The notes under the pieces were generated by a model. That model saw only the letters and a program-made list of their open reading frames with translations. It had not been told where the DNA came from and did no database searches. From the NCBI RefSeq assembly GCF_001545155.1, contig NZ_CP014226.1, positions 122,925 to 186,924 of the forward strand: a stretch of 64,000 nt of DNA, read 5' to 3'. The position numbers were made by a program, and so were the translations under genes. Each line of letters opens with the position of its first letter. Positions within the stretch are counted from its first letter, which is position 1. Origin of the DNA: Halomonas chromatireducens (GTDB lineage: Bacteria > Pseudomonadota > Gammaproteobacteria > Pseudomonadales > Halomonadaceae). This document shows positions 52,736-62,583 of this stretch, piece by piece.

Positions 52736-53002
52736 GTGGCGAACAGCAAGCAAGCCCGCAAGCGTGCCCGTCAGGCCGAAGGCCGTCGTGTTCTGAAGGC
52801 GAGTCAGCGTGCCATGGTGCGTACTTACCTCAAGCGCGTTATCAAGGCCATCCAGGGCGGCGATCACGCCGAGGCCATGAGCCAGTTCAAGCAGGCGCAG
52901 CCGGTCATCGACCGTATCGCCGACAAGGACGTGCTCTCAAAGAAGAAGGCCGCGCGCCTGAAGAGCCGCCTGAACAAGCGAATTAAGGCGCTGGCTGCGT
53001 AA
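52736..53002 (+). CDS. rpsT: 30S ribosomal protein S20
   Basis: S20 (88 aa) binds the 5' and 3' minor domains of 16S rRNA. It has a GTG start with AGGAGA upstream; GTG or TTG starts are usual for rpsT and are part of its autoregulation in E. coli. MANSKQARKRARQAEGRR and the C-terminal KSRLNKRIKALAA are typical. It is monocistronic, with a terminator 70 nt downstream. Confidence 0.97.
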   Translation: MANSKQARKRARQAEGRRVLKASQRAMVRTYLKRVIKAIQGGDHAEAMSQFKQAQPVIDRIADKDVLSKKKAARLKSRLNKRIKALAA

Positions 53003-53070
53003 GCCGGACGCTTTGGAGGAGTCCCGAACGCTGCGGCGCCGATGCGCTCACGTTCGAAGATATCCCACGA

Positions 53071-53095
53071 AAAACCGGCCAAGGCCGGTTTTTTT
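53071..53095 (+). terminator. Terminator after rpsT
   Basis: AAACCGGC, loop CAAG, GCCGGTTT followed by a T-run; also A-rich on the left side. Confidence 0.9.
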
Positions 53096-53126
53096 GTGTC
53101 TGGTTTCTAGCTGTGTCTGGTTTCTA
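53095..53126 (+). repeat. 15-bp direct repeat after the rpsT terminator
   Basis: TGTGTCTGGTTTCTA occurs at 53095-53109 and 53112-53126, two bases apart, between the terminator and murJ. Its role, if any, is unknown. Confidence 0.8.
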
Positions 53127-53171
53127 CCCCAGTGAGTCTTTGTTGAGTCAGCCTGCCGAGGAAAGGATAGC

Positions 53172-54806
53172 GTGACGGATCGCGAACAGCCGCCCGAGTC
53201 AAAGCCGCTACCGCCAGGGGACCCCTCCCCTGTGGCAGTGGCCGACGATGACCGGGCCGTGGCGCCGAAGGCCGGGGGACTGATGCGCTCCGGCCTGGTG
53301 GTCAGCGTCATGACCATGCTGTCGCGGGTCATGGGGCTGGTGCGCGACGTGGTGGTGGCGACGCTGTTCGGTGCCGGCAGCGGTGCCGATGCCTTCTTCG
53401 TAGCCTTCAAGATCCCCAACTTCATGCGCCGACTGTTTGCCGAGGGTGCCTTCAACCAGGCCTTCGTGCCGGTGCTGTCGGAGTACGCCACCCGTGGCAG
53501 CAAGCGGGAGGTGCGCGAACTGCTCAATGCCGTGGCGGGCAGCCTCACCGCGGTGCTGGCACTGATCACGGCGCTGGCCATGCTGGCGTCGCCCTGGCTG
53601 GTGTGGCTCTTCGCCCCCGGTTTCGGTCGCGACCCGGCCAAGCTGGCGCTGACTGCCGACATGCTGCGGCTGACCTTTCCCTACCTGCTGCTGGTCTCGC
53701 TGACCGCCTTCGCCGGCAGCGTGCTCAATACCTGGAACCGTTTCGCGGTGCCGGCCTTCACCCCGGTGCTGCTGAATCTCTCGCTGATCGGTGCGGCACT
53801 GCTGCTGACGCCGCTGATGGAAGAGCCCGCCATGGCGCTGGCCTGGGGCGTGCTGATCGCGGGGTTCGCCCAGTTGGCTTTCCAGGTGCCGTTCCTGGTC
53901 CGCCTGGGGCTGATGCCCACGCCATGGCCCAACTTTGCCCACAGTGGGGTGAAGCGCATCCTGGTGCTGATGGCGCCGGCGCTGTTCGGGGTTTCGGTCT
54001 CACAGATCAACCTGCTGCTCGACACCGTGCTGGCTTCGCTGCTGGCGCCGGGCAGCGTCTCCTGGCTCTACTACTCCGACCGGCTGGTGGAGCTACCCCT
54101 GGGCGTGTTCGGTATTGCCATCGGTACGGTGATCCTGCCGGCACTCTCCAAGCGCCATGCGGCCCAATCAGGGGAGCATTTCGCTGCCATGCTCGACTGG
54201 GCGGTGCGGATCGTGCTGCTGCTGGGCCTGCCGGCGGCTCTGGCCCTGGCAGTGCTGGCAGAGCCGCTGCTGATCTCGCTGTTCCACTATGGCGCCATGA
54301 CCGAGCATGACATCACCATGGCGGCCATGAGCCTGCGCGCCTACGCCTTCGGGCTGATCGCCTTCATGCTGATCAAGGTGCTGGCGCCGGGCTTCTTCGC
54401 CCGCCAGAACACCAAGACCCCGGTAAAGATCGGCATCATTGCCATGGCGGCCAACATGGTCTTCAACCTGATTCTCGTCTGGCCGCTGGCCCACGCCGGC
54501 CTGGCCCTGGCCACGGCGCTGTCGGCTTTCCTCAACGCCGGCCTGCTGGGCTGGCTGCTGTGGAAGGAGCGGGTGCTGGTGTTCCAGCCCGGCTGGGGAC
54601 GTTTTGGATTGCAGCTGCTGGGCGGCTGTACGGTCATGGGGCTGGGCCTTGCGTGGCTCTCGCCCGACTGGCAGCAGTGGCTGGGCTGGGGCGTCTGGAC
54701 CCGGGTGCAGTGGCTGGCGATGCTGGTGGTGGCCGGTGCGGCGGTCTATTTCGCCTGGCTGATGGCCTTCGGGGTGCGGCTGCGGCACTTTCGGATGAAA
54801 GGATAA
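53172..54806 (+). CDS. murJ: Lipid II flippase MurJ
   Basis: MurJ (544 aa, GTG start) flips lipid II across the inner membrane for peptidoglycan synthesis. After a polar 36-residue N-terminal extension come about fourteen hydrophobic segments. Family marks are MTMLSRVMGLVRDVVVATLFGAG, ADAFFVAFKIPNFMRRLFAEGAF (in parts) and the conserved Arg-rich FKIPNFMRR. The proline-rich start (REQPPESKPLPPGD) is longer than in E. coli MurJ (511 aa). Element copy B begins 24 nt after the stop. Confidence 0.96.
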   Translation: MTDREQPPESKPLPPGDPSPVAVADDDRAVAPKAGGLMRSGLVVSVMTMLSRVMGLVRDVVVATLFGAGSGADAFFVAFKIPNFMRRLFAEGAFNQAFVPVLSEYATRGSKREVRELLNAVAGSLTAVLALITALAMLASPWLVWLFAPGFGRDPAKLALTADMLRLTFPYLLLVSLTAFAGSVLNTWNRFAVPAFTPVLLNLSLIGAALLLTPLMEEPAMALAWGVLIAGFAQLAFQVPFLVRLGLMPTPWPNFAHSGVKRILVLMAPALFGVSVSQINLLLDTVLASLLAPGSVSWLYYSDRLVELPLGVFGIAIGTVILPALSKRHAAQSGEHFAAMLDWAVRIVLLLGLPAALALAVLAEPLLISLFHYGAMTEHDITMAAMSLRAYAFGLIAFMLIKVLAPGFFARQNTKTPVKIGIIAMAANMVFNLILVWPLAHAGLALATALSAFLNAGLLGWLLWKERVLVFQPGWGRFGLQLLGGCTVMGLGLAWLSPDWQQWLGWGVWTRVQWLAMLVVAGAAVYFAWLMAFGVRLRHFRMKG

Positions 54807-54830
54807 GCGACGGGACGCCAGAAGCCCTGA

Positions 54831-54940
54831 GGGGCGCCGGGGGCAGGTCGGCGCAAGAGGTCATTTGCCATGGATGGCAAATGTAGCGTCCAGGGAAGGA
54901 TTTACAGCGCCTCTGAGACGGCCTGGCCCCGGATCAGCCC
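54831..54940 (+). repeat. Twin-GGA hairpin element, copy B (downstream of murJ)
   Basis: The outer stem GGGGGCAGG (54839-54847) / CCTGGCCCC (54922-54930) has one mismatch; the inner stem is AGAGG/CCTCT (54856-54860, 54910-54914). Hairpin 1 is at 54863-54882 (ATTTGCC/GGCAAAT, loop ATGGAT), and hairpin 2 at 54890-54899 (CC, loop AGGGAA, GG). GGA triplets at 54872-54874 and 54894-54896 are 22 nt apart. The conserved single-stranded parts are GTAGCG between the hairpins and TTTACAGCGC after them. Confidence 0.82.
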
Positions 54941-55039
54941 CGGTCGTTCGGTGTCTGGAACATAGGCGAACGGCTGATGGGTTCGCTATAATCGACGCCT
55001 TTACACGTTTCAAACAGAACAGGACATAGCGACGACCAG

Positions 55040-56098
55040 ATGGAAGTCATTCGAGGACTGCACAATCTGCGCGAGGAGCATCGCGGCTGCGTGGCCACCA
55101 TCGGCAATTTCGATGGCGTGCATCGTGGCCATCAGGCGATTCTCGACCAGTGCCGCGAGCAGGCCTCGAAGCTGCAGCTGCCGGTCACGGTAGTGGTGTT
55201 CGAGCCCCAGCCCCGGGAGTTCTTCGCCGGCGACCAGGCGCCGCCGAGGCTGACCCGACTGCGCGAGAAGGTACGTCTGCTGGGCGAGGCCGGGGTGGAA
55301 TATGTGCTCTGCCTGCCCTTCAACGATGCCCTGCGCAGCCTGACGGCGGTGGAATTCATCGACCGGGTGCTGGTCGAAGGCCTGGGTGTGCGACATCTGG
55401 TGGTGGGGGATGACTTCCGCTTCGGCTGCGATCGCAGCGGGGACTTCAACCTGCTCGCGGAAGAGGGTGAGCGCCGTGGGCAAGCTGGGTTCAGCGTCGA
55501 GCATACACGGACCTTCACCCTGGACGACGAGCGCGTCTCGAGCACCCGGGTGCGGACCCTCTTGGCCAGCGGCAACTTCTCCCAGGCGGCGCGCATGCTG
55601 GGCCGGCCCTACCGCCTGAATGGACGGGTAGTGGCCGACCAGAAGCTTGGCCGCACCATCGGCGTGCCCACCGCCAACCTGCCGCTGCTGCCACTGCCCC
55701 TGGCATTGCGTGGCGTCTATGCGGTGGTGGCCGAGCTGCCCGATGGCAGCCGCTGGCCGGGCGTAGCCAATATCGGCTGGCGCCCTACGGTGGGCAGCAT
55801 TCGTCCGGTGCTGGAGGCTCACCTGTTCGACTTCGACGGTGACCTCTACGGCCAGCGGCTGGCGGTCTTCCCCTGCGCCAAGCTTCGCGGCGAGGTGAAA
55901 TTCGACGACTTCGCCGATCTCAAGCGGCAGATCGGCGCCGACCAGGTGCGGGCCCGGGGCTATTTCGCCGCCCACCCCGCGGCCGATGACATCGGTTTGA
56001 CAGACGACACACTTCCACTGGCATCGGCGCCCCTGGCGCGCGAGACCGTGGCTTCCGAATTCTCGGCGGGACGCCCCCCCGACCACGACGACGGCTGA
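55040..56098 (+). CDS. ribF: Bifunctional riboflavin kinase/FAD synthetase
   Basis: RibF (352 aa) makes FMN and FAD. The N-terminal FAD synthetase domain has [12 protein letters not shown] (residues 21-32) and the SSTRVR signature; the C-terminal flavokinase domain has [13 protein letters not shown] and [12 protein letters not shown]. The C-terminus carries about 40 extra polar residues beyond the E. coli length (313 aa). A TATAAT at 54987-54992 may be its -10. No FMN riboswitch is seen. ileS begins 10 nt after the stop. Confidence 0.96.
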   Translation: MEVIRGLHNLREEHRGCVATIGNFDGVHRGHQAILDQCREQASKLQLPVTVVVFEPQPREFFAGDQAPPRLTRLREKVRLLGEAGVEYVLCLPFNDALRSLTAVEFIDRVLVEGLGVRHLVVGDDFRFGCDRSGDFNLLAEEGERRGQAGFSVEHTRTFTLDDERVSSTRVRTLLASGNFSQAARMLGRPYRLNGRVVADQKLGRTIGVPTANLPLLPLPLALRGVYAVVAELPDGSRWPGVANIGWRPTVGSIRPVLEAHLFDFDGDLYGQRLAVFPCAKLRGEVKFDDFADLKRQIGADQVRARGYFAAHPAADDIGLTDDTLPLASAPLARETVASEFSAGRPPDHDDG

Positions 56099-56108
56099 CC
56101 CCCAGGAT

Positions 56109-58958
56109 ATGAGCGACTACAAGCACACACTGAATCTGCCCGAAACCGACTTCCCCATGCGCGGCATGCTGCCCAAGCGTGAGCCCGGTCAGGTGTCGCA
56201 GTGGCAGGATATGAAGCTCTACCAGCGCCTGCGTGACGAGCGCCGCGGTCGCGAACAGTTCGTGCTGCACGATGGCCCTCCCTATGCCAACGGCAGCATT
56301 CATATCGGTCACGCCCTCAACAAGATCCTCAAGGACATCATCGTCAAGTCGAAGAACCTGGCCGGCTTCGACGCACCCTATGTGCCCGGCTGGGACTGCC
56401 ACGGCCTGCCTATCGAACACAAGGTGGAAACCACCCACGGCAAGCACCTAGAGCCCGAGCAGGCCCGGGGGCTGTGCCGCGAGTATGCCACTGCCCAGAT
56501 CGAGACCCAGCTCGTCGACTTCGTAAGGCTGGGCATCATCGGTGATTGGGACAACCCCTACCGTTCCATGGACTTTGCCAACGAGGCTGGCGAGATCCGC
56601 GCCCTGGCCGACATGGTCGAAGCCGGGTACGTGTTCAAGGGGCTCAAGCCGGTCAACTGGTGCTTCGACTGCGGCTCGGCGCTGGCCGAGGCCGAGGTGG
56701 AGTACCAGGACAAGAAGTCCGACGCCATCGATGTGGCCTTCCCCGCCGGCGACGAAGCCAAGCTGGCGGCGGCCTTCGGCCTGACACCGCTATCCAAGCC
56801 CGCCGCCATCGTGATCTGGACCACCACGCCCTGGACCGTGCCGGCCAACCAGGCGCTCAACGTTCATCCCGAGTTCACCTATGCGCTGGTCGATACCGGC
56901 AGCCGTCTGCTGGTGCTTGCCGAAGAACTGGTGGAGAGCTGTCTGGAGCGCTACGAGCTCCAGGGCGAGGTGATCGCCACCGCCAAGGGCGAGGCGCTCG
57001 ACCTGATCGAATTCCGCCACCCCTTCTACGACCGTGTCTCGCCGGTCTATCTCGCCGACTACGTCGAGTCCGAAGTGGGCAGTACCGGTATCGTTCACTC
57101 GGCCCCGGCCTATGGCGTCGACGACTTCGTTACCTGCCGTGCCCATGGGATGGCGTTCGAGGAGATCAAGAGCCCGGTGCAGGGCAATGGCGTGTATGTC
57201 GACGACCTGCCGTTCTTCGGCGGCCAGATGATCTGGAAGGCCAACCCGCAGATCGTGGAAAAGCTGCGCGAGGTCGATGCGCTGCTGGCACACAAGGTGA
57301 TTACCCACAGCTATATGCACTGCTGGCGGCACAAGACGCCGGTGATCTACCGCGCCACCGCGCAGTGGTTCGTGGGCATGGACATCAAGGGCAAGGATGG
57401 CCGCACCCTGCGCGAGCGTGCGCTTGAGGGCATCGAGGCGACGCACTTCACCCCGGCCTGGGGCAAGGCGCGGCTGCACAGCATGATTGCCAACCGACCC
57501 GACTGGTGCATTTCGCGCCAGCGGAACTGGGGCGTGCCGATTCCCTTCTTCCTTCACAAGGCCACCGGTGAGCTGCATCCGCGTACCCTCGAGCTGATGG
57601 AAGAGGCTGCCAAGCGCGTGGAGAAGGAGGGCATCGATGCCTGGTTCCGTCTCGACCCGACCGAGCTGCTCGGGGATGAGGCGGCGGACTACGACAAGGT
57701 TACCGATACCCTGGACGTCTGGTTCGACTCCGGGACCACGCACCGCCATGTGCTTCGTGGCTCGCATCCCCATGGCCATGAAAGCGGTCCGCGTGCCGAT
57801 CTCTACCTGGAGGGATCCGACCAGCACCGCGGTTGGTTCCACTCGTCTCTGCTGACCGGTTCGGCCATTGATGGGACTCCACCGTATCGTCAACTGCTGA
57901 CCCATGGTTTTACCGTGGATTCTCAGGGGCGCAAGCAGTCCAAGTCGCTAGGCAATGTGGTCGCGCCCCAGGAAGTAATGGACAAGCTCGGCGCCGACAT
58001 CCTGCGCCTGTGGGTCTCCTCCACCGACTATTCCGGCGAGATGGCGGTCTCCGACGAGATCCTCAAGCGCACCGCGGACGTCTATCGGCGTATCCGCAAC
58101 ACCGCGCGCTTCCTGCTCTCGAACCTGAACGGCTTCGAGCCGAGCCGGGACCAGGTGGCCTTCGACGACATGCTGGCCCTGGATCAGTGGGTGGTGGATC
58201 GCGCCGCCCAGCTCCAGGCGCGCATCGAGACGGCTTATGAGGAGTATCGCTTCCTCGACGTCTACCAGCAGGTTCACACTTTCTGCTCCCGGGAACTGGG
58301 CGGTTTCTACCTGGACGTGATCAAGGACCGCCAGTACACCACCCAGGCCGACTCCCTGGCCCGACGCAGCTGTCAGACCGCCCTCTACCAGGTGGTGCAA
58401 GCGCTCTCCCGCTGGGTAGCACCGATCCTCAGCTTCACTGCCGAGGAGATCTATGCGCATATCCCCGGGCAGCGGGGCGACAGTGTGCTCCTCGAGACCT
58501 ACTACGACGGACTCTCGACCCTTGCCGACGATGCGCCCCTGGGCCGCGACTTCTGGGAGCAGGTGCTCGAGGTGAAGCAGGCGGTGAACAAGTGCCTGGA
58601 GGATGCCCGTAATGCCAAGACCATCAAGGGCAGCCTCGCCGCCGACGTCACGCTCTACGTCAGTGACGAACTGCAGGCGACCCTGGCCAAGCTCGGCGAC
58701 GAGCTGCGCTTCGTGATGCTGACCAGCGAGGTGCGTCTGGCGCCCCTGTCTGAGAGCAAACAGCCCGAGGGGCACGTGGCCGAAGCCACCGAGCTCGAAG
58801 GCCTCAAGGTGGCAGTGTCGGCCAGCCCGCACCAGAAGTGCGAGCGCTGCTGGCATCATCGCGAGGACGTCGGTTCGCACAGCGAGTACCCGGACCTCTG
58901 CGGCCGCTGTATCGGCAACCTGCCCCAGGGCCCAGGGGAAGTGCGCCACTATGCCTGA
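56109..58958 (+). CDS. ileS: Isoleucyl-tRNA synthetase
   Basis: IleRS (949 aa; E. coli 938) charges tRNA-Ile. HIGH is at residues 65-68 ([12 protein letters not shown]), the KMSKS loop reads KQSKS near residue 608, and the CP1 editing domain lies between ([11 protein letters not shown]). The C-terminal zinc site [10 protein letters not shown] ... CGRC is present. This zinc-finger type is the mupirocin-sensitive class by family knowledge. The stop overlaps lspA by 8 nt. Confidence 0.97.
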   Translation: MSDYKHTLNLPETDFPMRGMLPKREPGQVSQWQDMKLYQRLRDERRGREQFVLHDGPPYANGSIHIGHALNKILKDIIVKSKNLAGFDAPYVPGWDCHGLPIEHKVETTHGKHLEPEQARGLCREYATAQIETQLVDFVRLGIIGDWDNPYRSMDFANEAGEIRALADMVEAGYVFKGLKPVNWCFDCGSALAEAEVEYQDKKSDAIDVAFPAGDEAKLAAAFGLTPLSKPAAIVIWTTTPWTVPANQALNVHPEFTYALVDTGSRLLVLAEELVESCLERYELQGEVIATAKGEALDLIEFRHPFYDRVSPVYLADYVESEVGSTGIVHSAPAYGVDDFVTCRAHGMAFEEIKSPVQGNGVYVDDLPFFGGQMIWKANPQIVEKLREVDALLAHKVITHSYMHCWRHKTPVIYRATAQWFVGMDIKGKDGRTLRERALEGIEATHFTPAWGKARLHSMIANRPDWCISRQRNWGVPIPFFLHKATGELHPRTLELMEEAAKRVEKEGIDAWFRLDPTELLGDEAADYDKVTDTLDVWFDSGTTHRHVLRGSHPHGHESGPRADLYLEGSDQHRGWFHSSLLTGSAIDGTPPYRQLLTHGFTVDSQGRKQSKSLGNVVAPQEVMDKLGADILRLWVSSTDYSGEMAVSDEILKRTADVYRRIRNTARFLLSNLNGFEPSRDQVAFDDMLALDQWVVDRAAQLQARIETAYEEYRFLDVYQQVHTFCSRELGGFYLDVIKDRQYTTQADSLARRSCQTALYQVVQALSRWVAPILSFTAEEIYAHIPGQRGDSVLLETYYDGLSTLADDAPLGRDFWEQVLEVKQAVNKCLEDARNAKTIKGSLAADVTLYVSDELQATLAKLGDELRFVMLTSEVRLAPLSESKQPEGHVAEATELEGLKVAVSASPHQKCERCWHHREDVGSHSEYPDLCGRCIGNLPQGPGEVRHYA

Positions 58959-59466
58959 TGTGTCTGGTGGAGAGCCCATGGAGCGGCCGCTGCGCTGGCT
59001 GTGGCTAGCGGCGGCCTGGGTCGTGCTGGACCTGGGCACAAAGGCGCTGGCCTCCAGCCTGTTGAGCTACGGCCAGCCCGTGGAGGTGCTGCCGTTCTTC
59101 AATCTGACACTGCTGCACAATACCGGCGCGGCCTTCAGCTTCCTGGCCGACAGCCCCGGCTGGCAGCGCTGGTTCTTTGCCATCGTCGCCGTGGGCGCCA
59201 GTATCGGCCTGACCTACTGGATGACGCGGCTCAAGCGCGACGAGACGCTGCTGGCGATCTCGCTGGCCCTGATCATCGGCGGGGCGCTGGGCAACCTCTA
59301 CGATCGCCTGGTACATGGTTACGTCGTGGATTTCCTGTCGTTCCACGTGGCCGGCTGGTACTACCCGGCCTTCAATGTGGCCGACATCGGCATCACCCTG
59401 GGGGCCATCGGCCTGATCTGGGAATCCATTTTCGAGGGGCGCAAGCAGGCGCGCCGTCGCGGTTGA
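58951..59466 (+). CDS. lspA: Lipoprotein signal peptidase (signal peptidase II)
   Basis: LspA (171 aa) is an inner-membrane aspartyl protease that removes lipoprotein signal peptides. Four hydrophobic segments are seen, with [11 protein letters not shown], the first catalytic Asp in [16 protein letters not shown] and the second in NVADIGIT. The start overlaps ileS; an internal ATG nine codons in (MERPLRW) is an alternative. It would process the PLD-type lipoprotein also encoded in this window. Confidence 0.97.
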   Translation: MPDVSGGEPMERPLRWLWLAAAWVVLDLGTKALASSLLSYGQPVEVLPFFNLTLLHNTGAAFSFLADSPGWQRWFFAIVAVGASIGLTYWMTRLKRDETLLAISLALIIGGALGNLYDRLVHGYVVDFLSFHVAGWYYPAFNVADIGITLGAIGLIWESIFEGRKQARRRG

Positions 59467-59509
59467 CAGTCATCATGCCGCGGCACGACAGAGACAGCAG
59501 AGGGCAACC

Positions 59510-59956
59510 ATGAGCGAATATCGCATCGACGAGGGGATGGAAGTCACCTTGCACTTCACCCTCAAGCTCGAGGACGGCACCGTGGTGGACTCCACCCGCG
59601 ACAAGGAGCCCGCCACCTTCCAGATGGGCGACGGCAACCTGCCGCCGGGCTTCGAGTATCCGCTGAAGGGAATGAGCGACGGCGAGAGCGGCAGTTTCGA
59701 GATCACCCCCGAGCATGCCTTCGGCCAGCACAACCCGCAGAACGTGCAGCTGCTCAGCCGTGACGACTTCGAGGATATCGAGCCCGAGGTGGGCACGGTG
59801 ATGTCGTTCGCCGACGCCGCCGGGGGCGAGCTGCCCGGCGTGATCACCAGCATCGAGGGCAAGCAGGTGGAGGTGGACTTCAATCATCCGCTGGCAGGGC
59901 GTACCCTGACCTTCGAGGTCGAGGTGTTGGATGTGAGGCCCGCTCAGACACATTGA
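59510..59956 (+). CDS. fkpB: FKBP-type peptidyl-prolyl isomerase (SlpA-like)
   Basis: FkpB (148 aa) is a cytosolic PPIase with an inserted IF flap of chaperone type. Visible are FTLKLEDGTVVDSTRDKEP, GDGNLPPGFEYPLKGM, TPEHAFGQHNPQNVQ and VDFNHPLAGRTLTFEVEV. Conserved position between lspA and ispH. Repeat element copy C begins about 30 nt after the stop. Confidence 0.95.
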   Translation: MSEYRIDEGMEVTLHFTLKLEDGTVVDSTRDKEPATFQMGDGNLPPGFEYPLKGMSDGESGSFEITPEHAFGQHNPQNVQLLSRDDFEDIEPEVGTVMSFADAAGGELPGVITSIEGKQVEVDFNHPLAGRTLTFEVEVLDVRPAQTH

Positions 59957-59985
59957 GCTGTTTGCTCGATGCTTCTTCTGCGGAA

Positions 59986-60091
59986 GGGCGTCGGGGGCAG
60001 GTCGAAGCGGAGGTCTTTTGCCAGGGAAGGCAAAAGTAGCGCCCAGGGATGGGTTCACAGCGCCTCCGCGGAGGCCTGCCCTCGAGATAGC
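59986..60091 (+). repeat. Twin-GGA hairpin element, copy C (downstream of fkpB)
   Basis: The outer stem is GGGCAGG (59995-60001) / CCTGCCC (60075-60081) and the inner stem GCGGAGG (60007-60013) / CCTCCGC (60063-60069), both perfect. Hairpin 1 is TTTTGCC, loop AGGGAA, GGCAAAA (60016-60035), and hairpin 2 is CCC, loop AGGGAT, GGG (60042-60053). GGA triplets at 60025-60027 and 60047-60049 are 22 nt apart. It is the best-folded of the three copies and lies between fkpB and ispH. Confidence 0.85.
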
Positions 60092-60141
60092 CCTGGACCG
60101 AAATATCATCATCAGATGCCCAGGCATCAAGGCAAGGCGCC

Positions 60142-61116
60142 ATGCAACGCAAACCCATGCAAATCAAGTTGGCCAATCCCCGCGGCTTCTGTGCCGGCGT
60201 CGATCGCGCCATCGAGATCGTCAACCGGGCGCTGGATGCCTTCGGCCCGCCCATCTACGTGCGTCACGAGGTGGTGCACAACCGCTATGTGGTAGACACC
60301 CTGCGTGAGCGCGGTGCCGTCTTCGTCGAGGAGCTCCACGAGGTGCCCGATGACGTCATCGTCATCTTCTCCGCCCACGGCGTCTCCCGCGCCGTGCAGG
60401 AGGACGCCGAGCGCCGCGGCCTCAAGGTGTTCGATGCCACCTGCCCGCTGGTCACCAAGGTGCATCTGGAGGTGTTGCGTTACGCCAGGCGTGGCCAGGA
60501 GTGCATCCTGATCGGCCACGCGGGCCACCCCGAGGTAGAAGGCACCATGGGTCGCTATGACACCAGCCATGGCGGTGAGATCTACCTGATCGAGGATGAG
60601 GCGGATGTCGAGCGGCTCCAGGTCAAGGACCCGTCGCGGCTCTCCTTCGTCACCCAGACGACCCTCTCCATGGATGACACCGCCAGAGTGATCGACGCCC
60701 TGCGGGCCAAGTTTCCCGAGATCGAGGGACCGCGCAAGGATGACATCTGCTACGCCACCCAGAACCGTCAGGATGCCGTTCGCGAGCTGGCGGCCGGCAG
60801 CGACCTGCTGCTGGTAGTGGGCAGCCCCAACAGCTCCAACTCCAATCGCCTGCGCGAACTGGCCGAGCGCAGCGGCACGCCGGCCTACCTGATCGACAAC
60901 GCCGACCAGATCGAGCCCGACTGGCTCAAGGGCGTCGCCACCATCGGCATCACCGCCGGGGCCAGTGCGCCGGAGGTGCTGGTCAAGGGCGTGATCGAGC
61001 GGCTGCAGGGCCTGGGCGCCGAAGCCCCGGAGGAGCTGTCCGGACGGGAAGAGACCATCACCTTCTCGATGCCCCGCGAGTTGCGGGAGCGCGTGATCAC
61101 CAGCGATTCGCTATGA
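60142..61116 (+). CDS. ispH: 4-hydroxy-3-methylbut-2-enyl diphosphate reductase
   Basis: IspH (LytB, 324 aa) performs the last step of the MEP isoprenoid pathway with a [4Fe-4S] cluster. The three cysteine ligands are in [11 protein letters not shown] (Cys17), [11 protein letters not shown] and [16 protein letters not shown] and the C-terminal [10 protein letters not shown] are conserved. A second ATG at 60157 gives the shorter E. coli-like start. It supplies precursors for the ispB product in this window. Terminator 67 nt downstream. Confidence 0.97.
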   Translation: MQRKPMQIKLANPRGFCAGVDRAIEIVNRALDAFGPPIYVRHEVVHNRYVVDTLRERGAVFVEELHEVPDDVIVIFSAHGVSRAVQEDAERRGLKVFDATCPLVTKVHLEVLRYARRGQECILIGHAGHPEVEGTMGRYDTSHGGEIYLIEDEADVERLQVKDPSRLSFVTQTTLSMDDTARVIDALRAKFPEIEGPRKDDICYATQNRQDAVRELAAGSDLLLVVGSPNSSNSNRLRELAERSGTPAYLIDNADQIEPDWLKGVATIGITAGASAPEVLVKGVIERLQGLGAEAPEELSGREETITFSMPRELRERVITSDSL

Positions 61117-61183
61117 TGGGTCCAGGGTAGGAGAAAACTGGCACCGGCATGATCACGGGGCCATTCGTTCGAATTAGGCACGG

Positions 61184-61209
61184 AAGCCGGGCAGAGGCCC
61201 GGCTTTTTT
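61184..61209 (+). terminator. Terminator after ispH
   Basis: AAGCCGGG, loop CAGAGG, CCCGGCTT followed by a T-run. It separates ispH from the pilin cluster. Confidence 0.9.
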
Positions 61210-61236
61210 GATGCCGGACTGGCGGCAGAAGATGTC

Positions 61237-61704
61237 ATGCTACATACTGAAACAAAACGCACCGCAACCATGGAGACGCGCCGCTTGATGAGGCTAGCCA
61301 TCCGAGGCCGCTCCCGGGCCGCCACAGGCATCCTCCGGCACACCGCCGGCTTCACGCTCATCGAACTGATGATAGCGGTCGCCGTGATTGGCATCCTGGC
61401 GGCGATTGCGATACCCAACTACCAGCGGTATGTGCAGAATGCCCGCGTCAGCGACGGGCAGACGAAGCTGATGGAGGTTACGGGACGTCTGGAGCGATGT
61501 TATACCGCAACAAATTCCTATGCCAACTGTGTAACCTTGCCTGAGCCGTCCGAGGAGGGCTTCTATAGTATCGATTTTCAAACGGGGCCTTCGTCAGGAT
61601 CTTATACATTAAGAGCCTCTGCCAACTCGCCAAGTCAAGTTAGGTGTGCATGGCTTGAGGTTACGCAGACCGGCGAACGGGACAGCGATAATGATTGCTG
61701 GTAA
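61237..61704 (+). CDS. Type IV pilin PilE-like protein
   Basis: Up to 155 aa. The prepilin site is [21 protein letters not shown] with Glu at +5, followed by [20 protein letters not shown], typical of PilE-like (minor) pilins. Two C-terminal cysteines (RCAW, NDCW) and [13 protein letters not shown] suggest disulfides. The leader before the cleavage site would be 37 residues from this ATG, 26 from 61270 or 20 from 61288; the true start is undecided. First gene of a five-gene pilin run. Confidence 0.88.
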   Translation: MLHTETKRTATMETRRLMRLAIRGRSRAATGILRHTAGFTLIELMIAVAVIGILAAIAIPNYQRYVQNARVSDGQTKLMEVTGRLERCYTATNSYANCVTLPEPSEEGFYSIDFQTGPSSGSYTLRASANSPSQVRCAWLEVTQTGERDSDNDCW

Positions 61705-62146
61705 ACCACGAAAAAGTGGTGGCTTTACGCTAATAGAGCTGTTGGTGACCATAGCGGTTGCGGCCATCATGGCCACCATTGCCGTACCGGGATTTCAGAA
61801 TATGATGGCGAGCAACCGGTTGGCTAGTGACCATAATGAAATACTTGCAGGATTGAACCTGGCTAGAAGTGAGGCCATCAAGCGGCGGCAGGAAGTGGAT
61901 TTCGAGATTACCACTGGGCCGCCATGGGGTTATGAAATTACCTTAGGCAGCGACTCTGACAGCGACCCTCTACGTGTTCGAAGTGGATCAAGAGGCGACC
62001 TCTCGTTTGAAGGCGGTTCGAGTGTGACTTTCAATAGCTTAGGACGTGCGCCCGCTTGCAGTAGTGGGTGTGTACTTAAGATTACTCACTCGGCAGGAAG
62101 CAGAGAGATAAATATCAATTCATTCGGCCGTATTGGGCGAGGTTGA
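61691..62146 (+). CDS. FimT/GspH family pseudopilin
   Basis: 151 aa. [29 protein letters not shown] is the class III prepilin signal (given here as [15 protein letters not shown]), and [20 protein letters not shown] is typical of GspH/FimT. The C-terminus ends [10 protein letters not shown]. The ATG at 61691 overlaps the previous gene by 14 nt. It forms part of the priming complex of the type IV pilus (family role), possibly with DNA uptake. Confidence 0.88.
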   Translation: MIAGKPRKSGGFTLIELLVTIAVAAIMATIAVPGFQNMMASNRLASDHNEILAGLNLARSEAIKRRQEVDFEITTGPPWGYEITLGSDSDSDPLRVRSGSRGDLSFEGGSSVTFNSLGRAPACSSGCVLKITHSAGSREININSFGRIGRG

Positions 62147-62151
62147 AAGTC

Positions 62152-62583
62152 GTGAACATAAAGTTCAGGAAAAATGGCTTTACGCTGATCGAAGCCTTGA
62201 TCGCCTTGGTGGTGCTCTCCATCGGGCTGCTGGGCGTCGCGGCCATGCAGCTTAAGGCGTTGCAGAGTGCCCATATGGGCTATCAGCGTGCAGTGGCATC
62301 ATTGGCTGCGCAGGATGCTGTCGAATGGCTATGGGCCGGGCTGACAGAAGATGCCAATAACAATTATTACTGCCCTGAAGAAGATGTTGTCAACGATGGT
62401 GGTTGGCATGATGCTTGGGGTAAGTTTCTTCCAGGGCTTAACGGGTCTCCCGTTAGTTCACCGTCTGCTGACTGTGTTTATCAGATAACAGTCAGTTGGG
62501 ATGAGGGTCGCTACGAGGATGAAGGAAATCCAGTTTTTTTATATACGGCTCGCCTGTTAGGTACTCCGTCGGGGGGTGAATGA
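62152..62583 (+). CDS. Type IV pilus modification protein PilV-like
   Basis: 143 aa. NG|FTLIEALIALVVLSIGLLG is the hallmark of PilV (EAL-I variant of the pilin helix), followed by MQLKALQSAHMGYQRAVAS. GTG start with GAGG upstream; a TTG three codons earlier is possible. The 3' end overlaps the next gene by four bases. Base composition is lower in GC than the upstream housekeeping genes. Confidence 0.87.
   Translation: MNIKFRKNGFTLIEALIALVVLSIGLLGVAAMQLKALQSAHMGYQRAVASLAAQDAVEWLWAGLTEDANNNYYCPEEDVVNDGGWHDAWGKFLPGLNGSPVSSPSADCVYQITVSWDEGRYEDEGNPVFLYTARLLGTPSGGE

Noticed and set aside
54941..55039. FMN riboswitch before ribF
   Set aside because: The upstream region contains repeat copy B and a possible -10, but no RFN-element consensus is recognisable.
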